Below, piece after piece: positions 5,792 to 11,298 of a DNA stretch of 11,298 bases. Each line of letters starts with the position of its first letter. Position 1 is the stretch's first letter. A program made the translations under genes and the position numbers. The stretch covers positions 623,002-634,299 of the forward strand of contig DFXK01000002.1 in the NCBI GenBank assembly GCA_002383165.1, in the 5' to 3' direction. This DNA is from Flavobacteriales bacterium UBA4110 (lineage in GTDB: Bacteria > Bacteroidota > Bacteroidia > Flavobacteriales > Weeksellaceae). The notes beneath the pieces are model-generated. The model searched no databases and was not told the DNA's origin. It was given only the letters and a program-made list of their open reading frames with translations.

Positions 5792-7258
5792 TTATATTAC
5801 AGATTCTTTGATTTTGGTTTTAATTTTTGTCGTTCCATTTTCCAGAACGAGTTTGTGACTGAGTTTTTTTGGTAATTGAGATTCAAAATGCCCAACATAA
5901 ATCAAGGATTGTCCCTGACCTGCCAAATCATCAATTACCTGATTGAAATATTGCGTCTGTTCATTATCCATTCCCTGACAAGGCTCATCCAAAATCAGGA
6001 GTTTTGGTTTTTTAATCAATGTTCTTGCGAGCAAAGCCAAACGTTGTTTTCCTAAAGGAAGTGTGCTCAATTTTTTGTTTTTATCATCTTTTAAATCGAA
6101 GAAATAGAGAATTTGCTCCAACTGCTTTTGCTGGTCGAAACTCAGTTTCTGATACAAACTCATCGAGTCAAAAAAACCTGAAGCGATGGTTTGCCCGACA
6201 TTCGCATTCATATCAAAATACCAATGCAACTCGGGCGAAATCATTCCGATTTTTTCTTTGATGTCCCAAATACTTTCGCCACTTCCCCGTTTTTGTCCGA
6301 AAAGATGAATTTCATTGGCATAAGCTTGCGGATGGTCGCCATTTAACAAACTTAATAATGTTGATTTCCCTGAACCGTTATGACCTTGCAACAGCCATTG
6401 TTCTCCGGAATTGACTTCCCATTCGATATTCTTAAGAACTTGTTTTTCGCCGTAAGAAATATTGATATTTTCTAGTTTGATAAGACTTTCCTGTTCGTTT
6501 TCCTGATTATTTTGCAAGAAAAAAGGAAGCGATTTCGGAATTCTTTCTTCACCTTTTGAAAAGTCTTTTGGAGAATTTCGGTGAACTAATTTCCCGTTTT
6601 TTATTTCAACAAAATGCTGTACGCTTTCCGGATATTCGTCGTCATTATTAATTAAAATCAATGTGACATTTTCTTGAATTAAAACATCAAAAGCGTGATT
6701 CAAAAACTGTCTCGATTTGACATCCAACCCTGTGTAAGGCTGGTCTATAATCAAAACTTGAGGTTTTAGCCAAAGCACTTTCAGTAATTGCAATTTCTTG
6801 TGTTCGCCACTCGACAATTCTATTAATTGCTGATTTTTGAAGTTCTCAAGTCCGAAAGGTTCTAAATACGATTCTAATATTCTGAAATCCAGATTTTCTT
6901 CTTTTCCGAAATGATTGAGTTCTGCAAAAACAGTGAGTGTATCATTTTTAGCGAATTGATTGTATCGCTGTTGATAATAAAAATTGCGGTCGCCTTCCAG
7001 ATTACTGAACTGAAACCAATTGGACACATACAATATTTTCTTTGGCAATTCTGAGTTTCCATCAAAATTGACCTCAACTTTTCCTTCAAAATTCTTGATT
7101 TCTCCAGAAATGATTTTGGCTAAAGTTGTTTTTCCACTTCCGCTTAATCCCCCTAACATCCAACATTCTCCAGAAGATATTTGCCAGTTTAAATCTTCCA
7201 ATATGGGTTTATTATATTGGAAATTGAGGTTTGAAATTTGGATGATTGGGGTTGACAT
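5792..7258 (-). CDS. modF: ModF-like protein with two fused ABC ATPase domains
   Basis: 488 residues, two ABC ATPase domains in one chain with no membrane segments, as in E. coli ModF (about 490). It shares stretches with ModF that I recall, notably GDHPQ-Y-N and G-RRGSGE-IWDIK-IG. ModF is linked by name to molybdate transport, but its role is not established. Domain 1 (about 1-235): Walker A GLSGSGKT (37-44), signature LSSGE (148-152), Walker B VLIIDQP (168-174). Domain 2 (about 258-480): Walker A GHNGSGKS (292-299), signature LPLGK (400-404), Walker B LLILDEP (420-426), switch His457. Domain 1 has Gln173 where the catalytic Glu is expected, and no clear switch histidine, so it may bind ATP without hydrolysing it well. 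It lies between ilvC (386-base gap) and ilvA (no gap), and no molybdate transporter gene is in view. Confidence 0.88.
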   Translation of the reverse strand: MSTPIIQISNLNFQYNKPILEDLNWQISSGECWMLGGLSGSGKTTLAKIISGEIKNFEGKVEVNFDGNSELPKKILYVSNWFQFSNLEGDRNFYYQQRYNQFAKNDTLTVFAELNHFGKEENLDFRILESYLEPFGLENFKNQQLIELSSGEHKKLQLLKVLWLKPQVLIIDQPYTGLDVKSRQFLNHAFDVLIQENVTLILINNDDEYPESVQHFVEIKNGKLVHRNSPKDFSKGEERIPKSLPFFLQNNQENEQESLIKLENINISYGEKQVLKNIEWEVNSGEQWLLQGHNGSGKSTLLSLLNGDHPQAYANEIHLFGQKRGSGESIWDIKEKIGMISPELHWYFDMNANVGQTIASGFFDSMSLYQKLSFDQQKQLEQILYFFDLKDDKNKKLSTLPLGKQRLALLARTLIKKPKLLILDEPCQGMDNEQTQYFNQVIDDLAGQGQSLIYVGHFESQLPKKLSHKLVLENGTTKIKTKIKESVI

Positions 7259-7277
7259 TTTTTTTGAATCAATTTTG

Positions 7278-7337
7278 AACGCAAAGTGCGCAAAGGTTTT
7301 TATAATCTTATTGAAAATATTTTAAGGTTCGCAAATC
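7278..7337. repeat. CTTTGCG-type dispersed repeat, copy C
   Basis: Plus strand runs from GAACGCAAAGTGCGCAAAGG through an AT-rich middle to GAAAATATTTTAAGGTTCGC. The GAAAATATTTTAAGGTTC block is identical to copy A, which makes A and C the closest pair. It lies 20-80 bases before the modF start. A short related fragment, AAAGGCGCTTCGCTCA, follows at 7381-7396 and resembles the flank of copy D. Confidence 0.7.
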
Positions 7338-7417
7338 AAAGATTCATCGATTCCTTTAAAATCAATAAATGTATTGAGATAAAGGCGCTTCGCTCAGCAA
7401 GGATTTTATTTGAAATA

Positions 7418-7466
7418 TTGTCATTCTGAAAAAAGCTGTTTCATTTGACTTTTTACGGAATGACAA
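7418..7466. repeat. 18-bp hairpin repeat in the ilvC-modF gap
   Basis: TTGTCATTCTGAAAAAAG (7418-7435) pairs with CTTTTTACGGAATGACAA (7449-7466) with one T-G wobble, one mismatch and a 13-base loop. The arms resemble the hairpin at 1898-1929 (GGAATGACAAA), but the loop here is longer. There is no T-run after the stem on the minus strand, so termination is doubtful. It may be a solo repeat or protect mRNA ends. Confidence 0.6.
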
Positions 7467-7509
7467 AATTTGAATTTAGGAACAAACTTTATTTTTATGA
7501 CAAATCTCT

Positions 7510-7637
7510 AGCCCCGATTGACTCTTTTCTTTTATTCTATTTTTTTGAATCGTCGAATCTCGTACCTCGATTTGCAACGGCATCCTTTTGTGATGAGGAA
7601 CGAAGAGCAAAAGATATAGTGGAAAGCGGGATTAGCT
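7510..7637 (-). repeat. Structured intergenic element, copy 2
   Basis: Main content of the 386-base gene-free gap between ilvC and modF, starting 7 bases after the ilvC stop. It shares three blocks with the element at 2017-2130: CTAGCCCCGATTG, AACGGCATCCTTTTG, and AAAAGATATAGTGGAAAGCG plus the GGGAT after it. AGC/CCCG (7510-7516) pairs with CGGG (7627-7630) and GCT (7635-7637) around a four-base bulge. The inner stem is ATC, bulged C7585, TTTTG (7582-7590) against CAAAAGAT (7608-7615), shorter than in copy 1 but with the bulged C in the same place. About 50 bases between the first two blocks (7521-7574) are absent from copy 1. Unlike copy 1 no terminator precedes it, so it would lie inside the ilv transcript if modF and ilvA are read through from ilvC. 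Its nature is unknown. Confidence 0.65.
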
Positions 7638-7644
7638 CCTAATT

Positions 7645-9126
7645 TTAAACTGTTTTGATAGACTTCATCGCAGTCATTGCCTGACGAAGTTTTTTTCCTA
7701 CGACTTCTACCGGATGATTTCTCAAAATATCGTTCACGTGAACCAATTGAGCGTTGTCAACCGAAGCGTCTTTGCCTTCATTAAAATCTTTTCCAACCAA
7801 ATCTGTATCCACCGATTTCATAAAATCTGCCAACAAAGGTTTACAAGCTTGATCAAACAGATAACAGCCGTATTCTGCCGTGTCGGAAATCACACGATTC
7901 ATCTCGAACAGTTTTTTTCTGGCGATAGTGTTGGCAATCAAAGGCGTTTCGTGAAGAGATTCGTAGTAAGCAGATTCTGGTTTAATGCCTGCTTCAACCA
8001 TTGTTTCGAAAGCCAATTCAACGCCCGCTCGGATGAACGCCGACATCAAAAGATAATTGTCAAAATATTCCTGTTCATCGATTTTCACATCGCCTGCAGG
8101 AGTTTTTTCGAAAGCGGTTTCTCCTGTTTCTGCTCTCCATTTCAATAAGTTTGCGTCGCCATTTACCCAGTCTTCCATCATTGTTTTGGAGAATTCTCCC
8201 GAGATAATATCGTCCTGATGTTTTTGGAAAAGTGGTCTCATAATATCTTTCAATTCTTCTGACAACTCGAAAGCTTTGAGTTTTGCAGGATTGGAAAGTC
8301 TATCCAACATTCCGCTCACACCGCCGTGTTTCAAAGCTTCTGTGATGACCTCAACACCGTATTGCACCAACTTGGAAGCATATCCAGGATCAATTCCTTT
8401 TTCTACCATTTTATCGAATGAAAGAATAGAACCCGTTTGTAAAAGTCCGCACAAAATAGTTTGCTCACCCATCAAATCGGACTTCACTTCTGCAACAAAA
8501 GAGGATTTCAAAACACCCGCTTTGTGACCGCCAGTTCCCACGCAATATGCTTTTGCTTCTGCCCATCCTTTCCCTTGAGGGTCATTTTCTGGGTGAACGG
8601 CAATCAAAGTTGGAACACCAAAACCACGTAGATATTCGGCACGAACTTCGGAACCGGGACATTTTGGAGCCACCATAATTACTGTGATATCTTTACGAAT
8701 CTGCATTCCTTCTTCCACGATATTGAACCCGTGAGAATAAGATAAAGTCGCACCTTGTTTCATTAATGGTTGAACCGCATTGATAACGGAAGTATGTTGT
8801 TTGTCGGGCGTCAAATTGATAACCAAATCCGCAGTTGGAATGAGCTCTTCATAAGTTCCGACTTTAAAATTATTTTCGGTTGCGTTTTTCCAGGAATCTC
8901 TCTTTTGATCGATCGCTTCTTGACGCAATGCGTAAGAAACATCCAGTCCGCTGTCTCTGAGATTCAGACCTTGATTCAGTCCCTGAGCGCCGCAACCAAC
9001 CACTACGATTTTCTTTCCCTTCAATGCAGAAACGCCATCAGAAAACTCTGAACTATCCATAAATTCCGCCCGTCCTAACTGATGCAACTGGTCTCTGAGT
9101 GATAAGGTATTGAAATAATTTGCCAT
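7645..9126 (-). CDS. ilvC: Ketol-acid reductoisomerase (NADP+), class II
   Basis: IlvC isomerises and reduces acetolactate and acetohydroxybutyrate to the dihydroxy acids of valine, leucine and isoleucine synthesis, with Mg2+ and NADPH. At 493 residues it is the long class II form like E. coli IlvC (491), and numbering matches almost exactly. The Rossmann domain has VVVGCGAQGLNQG (41-53). Arg68, Arg76 and Ser78 indicate NADPH preference. The expected catalytic and metal residues are all present: His132, Lys155, Asp217, Glu221, Glu389, Glu393 and Ser414. Two knotted helical domains follow (about 209-345 and 346-487), as expected. The start is the first ATG and matches the E. coli N-terminus (MANYFNTL). 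It lies 142 bases after ilvN, and copy D of the dispersed repeat is in that gap. Identification is certain. Confidence 0.98.
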   Translation of the reverse strand: MANYFNTLSLRDQLHQLGRAEFMDSSEFSDGVSALKGKKIVVVGCGAQGLNQGLNLRDSGLDVSYALRQEAIDQKRDSWKNATENNFKVGTYEELIPTADLVINLTPDKQHTSVINAVQPLMKQGATLSYSHGFNIVEEGMQIRKDITVIMVAPKCPGSEVRAEYLRGFGVPTLIAVHPENDPQGKGWAEAKAYCVGTGGHKAGVLKSSFVAEVKSDLMGEQTILCGLLQTGSILSFDKMVEKGIDPGYASKLVQYGVEVITEALKHGGVSGMLDRLSNPAKLKAFELSEELKDIMRPLFQKHQDDIISGEFSKTMMEDWVNGDANLLKWRAETGETAFEKTPAGDVKIDEQEYFDNYLLMSAFIRAGVELAFETMVEAGIKPESAYYESLHETPLIANTIARKKLFEMNRVISDTAEYGCYLFDQACKPLLADFMKSVDTDLVGKDFNEGKDASVDNAQLVHVNDILRNHPVEVVGKKLRQAMTAMKSIKTV

Positions 9127-9180
9127 TTTTATTTTGTCTTGATTTTATTAAGTTTTGTTTTGAATATGTATCGAAAATTG

Positions 9181-9240
9181 AACACAAAGCGCACTAAGAT
9201 TTTTTTTAAAAACTGAATGTTTTTAAGTTCACAGAGGCGC
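9181..9240. repeat. CTTTGCG-type dispersed repeat, copy D
   Basis: Plus strand starts AACACAAAGCGCACTAAGAT, has a T/A-rich middle, and ends TTTTTAAGTTCACAGAGGCG. It sits midway in the 142-base ilvN-ilvC gap. The end runs into GAGGCGCTTACGCTC (9234-9248), a small imperfect hairpin whose relative GGCGCTTCGCTCA occurs at 7384-7396. Same orientation as the other copies, more diverged than A, C and E. Confidence 0.6.
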
Positions 9241-9268
9241 TTACGCTCAAAATTTTGATAGTTTTTTT

Positions 9269-9859
9269 TTACATTGTGAAAACGTCGTCTCTTTTGTCTA
9301 AGTATTCGTTTTCCACAATCTCGTGAGAAGGTTCTCTTTTTTCGAACTCAAGGACTTTTTCGTGAATTCCTGCGCTATTTTTGATGATTGCGATTCTTGC
9401 TCCACGAACGAATTCTATGAGTCCGTATTTGTTGAGTTCTTCTGTCAGTCGGTCGATTTCTTCACGATGTCCTGCTGTTTCGAAAACAATATAATCTTCC
9501 CGAATCACAACCGTAGAAGCGCCATATTGACGGAGTAAACGTTCTACGTAAACTTTTTCTGTTACTACTTTTGTCGGCACTTTGTAAAGTGCCTGTTCCT
9601 GCCAAACAATCTCATCATCGGTATTGAAATAAGCTTTCAGAATATCGATTTGTTTTTCCAACTGACGACAAAGTTTTCTTACAACTTCCTCAGTTTCATT
9701 AATAAGAATCGTGAACCTATGAATGCCTTCGACTTCGGAAGGAGACGTATTTAAACTCTCGATATTGATTTTTCTTCGTGAAAAAATCCCTGATATTCTG
9801 CCGATTAATCCAACCGAATTTTCTGTGTATAATGTGATGGTAAATTCTTGTTTTTCCAT
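9269..9859 (-). CDS. ilvN: Acetolactate synthase regulatory (small) subunit
   Basis: 196 residues; the regulatory partner of IlvB, raising its activity and carrying valine feedback control. The N-terminal ACT domain (about 5-80) begins EFTITLYTENSVGLIGRISG and continues SRRKINIESL. Asn14, Gly17 and Asn32 correspond to IlvH Asn11, Gly14 and Asn29, positions involved in valine binding, so valine sensitivity is predicted. The C-terminal ALS small-subunit domain covers about 90-170 (KVVTEKVYVERLLRQYGAST, then YGLIEFVRGARIAI). The tail (171-196) is charged. It is a little longer than IlvH (163). Gene names ilvN and ilvH are used for such proteins interchangeably. It lies between ilvB (187-base gap) and ilvC (142-base gap), each gap holding one dispersed repeat. 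Function is clear from sequence and context. Confidence 0.95.
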   Translation of the reverse strand: MEKQEFTITLYTENSVGLIGRISGIFSRRKINIESLNTSPSEVEGIHRFTILINETEEVVRKLCRQLEKQIDILKAYFNTDDEIVWQEQALYKVPTKVVTEKVYVERLLRQYGASTVVIREDYIVFETAGHREEIDRLTEELNKYGLIEFVRGARIAIIKNSAGIHEKVLEFEKREPSHEIVENEYLDKRDDVFTM

Positions 9860-9912
9860 TTTATGATAAATTAAAGTTCCAAAGAGTTGGAAATGGTTTG
9901 CAGATATTTTTT

Positions 9913-9969
9913 AAACGCAAAGTCCGCAAAGTTTTTTTATTTAATTCAATGTTTTAAAGTTCGCAAAGG
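9913..9969. repeat. CTTTGCG-type dispersed repeat, copy E
   Basis: Plus strand begins AAACGCAAAGTCCGCAAAG, has a T-rich middle, and ends GTTTTAAAGTTCGCAAAGG. This is the cleanest copy and shows the unit best: read with the genes, CCTTTGCGAACTTTAAAAC, an AT-rich spacer, then CTTTGCGGACTTTGCGTTT. It lies in the ilvB-ilvN gap, 54-110 bases before the ilvN start. An extra GCAAAG follows at 9981-9986. Confidence 0.7.
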
Positions 9970-10046
9970 CGTAAAACTTAGCAAAGTTTATTAGACTGGT
10001 AATCTATCTCCTAATTTCTTTGAATTGTTTTATAAATAATTATAAA

Positions 10047-11298
10047 TTATTTAAGTCTGATTTCTGAAACCGAAGTTCCTTGTGCTACCATTGGAAAAAC
10101 GTTATTTTCTTTCCCAACCATTACTTCCAAAAGATAAGCGCCATCGTGATTTATCATCGCTTCCAAAGCTGTTTTAAGGTCTTTTCTTTCGGAGATTTTT
10201 TGTCCGTCGATGTAATAACCTTTTGCAACAGCTACGAAATCTGGACTTGTAATGTTCACAAAAGAGTAACGTCTGTCGTGGAACAACTGTTGCCACTGTC
10301 TTACCATTCCGAGAAATTCGTTATTGAGAATCAGAATTTTAACCTTTGCTCCGAACTGCATAATCGTTCCCAATTCCTGCAAAGTCATTTGGAATCCACC
10401 ATCACCAATAATTGCAACAACTGTTTTTTCTGGTGCGCCATACCAAGCGCCGATTGCAGCTGGCAAACCAAATCCCATTGTTCCAAGCCCGCCCGATGTT
10501 ACGCTGGATTTAGAGTTATTGAAATTCGCATATCGACAAGCAACCATTTGATGCTGACCGACATCGGTTGTGATGATTGCATCGCCATTTGTCAATTCAT
10601 TTAGAACTTTGATAACCTCTCCCATTGTCATTACATCAGTTGTTGGATTAAGTTCATTTTGAATGACTTCTTTAATCTCTTCTTTTTCCAATTCACGGAA
10701 TTTTTCCAACCAAGCTGAATGGTCATTCTCTTTAAGAAGTGCCGTCAACATTGGTAAAGTCTTCTTACAATTTCCCCAAACAGGAACCGTGGTCTTCACA
10801 TTTTTATCAATTTCCGCTGGGTCGATATCAAGATGGATAATTTTAGCCTGCTTTGCATATTTATCCAAACGACCTGTAACCCTGTCATCGAAACGCATTC
10901 CGACTGCAATCAGAACATCACATTCATTAGTCATTACGTTTGGCGCGTAATTACCGTGCATTCCCAACATTCCAACGTGTAACTTGTGATTCGTTGGAAG
11001 TGCGCTTAATCCCATTACTGTAGCTCCTGCAGGAAGATTGACTTTTTCAATAAAAGCTTTGAACTCTTCCTCGGCTTTTCCTATAATCACACCTTGTCCA
11101 AACAGAACAAAAGGTTTTTTAGCTTGATTAATAAGCTCTGCCGCCTGCTCAATATATTCATTTCTGATTTCAGGTTCCGGGCGATAACTTCTGATATGAT
11201 TACATTTTTTATATCCCAAATATTCGAATAATTGTAATTGAGCATTTTTTGTAATATCAATCAAAACAGGACCAGGACGACCTGTACTTGCAATATGC
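10047..11298 (-). CDS. ilvB: Acetolactate synthase catalytic (large) subunit, 5' part missing
   Basis: Thiamine-diphosphate enzyme that condenses two pyruvates to acetolactate, or pyruvate with 2-oxobutanoate to acetohydroxybutyrate. It forms the holoenzyme with IlvN. The frame is open to the right edge, so about 416 codons are visible and roughly 160-170 N-terminal residues, including the cofactor-activating Glu, lie outside. A TTG at 11264 is not the start: the upstream in-frame codons read HIASTGRPGPV, a conserved ALS segment. Visible parts are the central FAD-binding domain (VGMRFDDRVTGRLDKYA, then IIHLDIDPAEIDKN) and the C-terminal ThDP domain. That domain has GGLGTMGFGLPAAIG, the GDG-x24-NN motif (about residues 298-326 of the fragment), and LGMVRQWQ with the Trp of the herbicide site. 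The fragment ends with an intact stop. ilvN follows after 187 bases. Identification is certain. Confidence 0.97.
   Translation of the reverse strand, partial: HIASTGRPGPVLIDITKNAQLQLFEYLGYKKCNHIRSYRPEPEIRNEYIEQAAELINQAKKPFVLFGQGVIIGKAEEEFKAFIEKVNLPAGATVMGLSALPTNHKLHVGMLGMHGNYAPNVMTNECDVLIAVGMRFDDRVTGRLDKYAKQAKIIHLDIDPAEIDKNVKTTVPVWGNCKKTLPMLTALLKENDHSAWLEKFRELEKEEIKEVIQNELNPTTDVMTMGEVIKVLNELTNGDAIITTDVGQHQMVACRYANFNNSKSSVTSGGLGTMGFGLPAAIGAWYGAPEKTVVAIIGDGGFQMTLQELGTIMQFGAKVKILILNNEFLGMVRQWQQLFHDRRYSFVNITSPDFVAVAKGYYIDGQKISERKDLKTALEAMINHDGAYLLEVMVGKENNVFPMVAQGTSVSEIRLK

Noticed and set aside
7631..7643. Alternative hairpin ATTAG-CTC-CTAAT that would exclude the outer stem of element copy 2, as in a switch
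   Set aside because: It has only five mostly A-T pairs and copy 1 has no equivalent, so a switching role is not supported.
1781..9969. CTTTGCG repeats as CRISPR or an insertion sequence
   Set aside because: Copies are kilobases apart, one per gap, without regular spacers, cas genes or a transposase. No terminal inverted repeats or target duplications were found by eye.
10080..10604. Plus-strand open frame of 174 codons opposite ilvB
   Set aside because: Antisense shadow of a well-conserved gene; no domain or start context.
11262..11264. TTG as the start of ilvB
   Set aside because: The frame continues upstream to the window edge with conserved acetolactate synthase residues, so the gene is truncated by the window rather than starting here.

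Overview
The window is an AT-rich chromosomal segment whose eight recognisable genes all lie on the minus strand. It looks like a Flavobacteriia chromosome, most probably Chryseobacterium or a close Weeksellaceae relative. The reasons are the low GC content, candidate -7 boxes of the Bacteroidota TAnnTTTG type, starts without clear Shine-Dalgarno sequences, the style of the proteins, and intergenic gaps filled with short dispersed repeats. The genus is an inference.

Read in the direction of transcription (right to left), the window opens inside a branched-chain amino acid operon: ilvB (5' part missing), ilvN, ilvC, a ModF-type twin-ATPase ABC gene, and ilvA. The modF stop codon touches the ilvA start codon. 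IlvA makes 2-oxobutanoate from threonine, IlvBN makes the acetohydroxy acids, and IlvC isomerises and reduces them. A GC-rich hairpin with a T-run follows ilvA and probably ends the unit. Next comes a single pirin gene. The last block is purine related: purD with its own intrinsic terminator, then tam (trans-aconitate methyltransferase) 18 bases ahead of guaA, which runs off the left edge.

Two gene-free stretches exceed 300 bases: 1754-2176 (purD to tam) and 7259-7644 (ilvC to modF). They share one layout. In the direction of transcription each has a foldable element of about 115-130 bases soon after the stop codon, then a separate hairpin repeat, then a CTTTGCG-type repeat near the next gene. 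The foldable element has conserved outer blocks and an inner stem that differs in sequence between copies but stays paired. The CTTTGCG-type repeat also occurs in three shorter gaps (after ilvA, ilvN to ilvC, ilvB to ilvN), giving five copies in five gaps, all in the same orientation.

No tRNA, rRNA, CRISPR array, transposase or phage gene is visible. The coding part is ordinary core metabolism. The less explained parts are the two structured elements, the five-copy repeat, and the ModF protein, which has a degenerate first ATPase half, inside the ilv operon.
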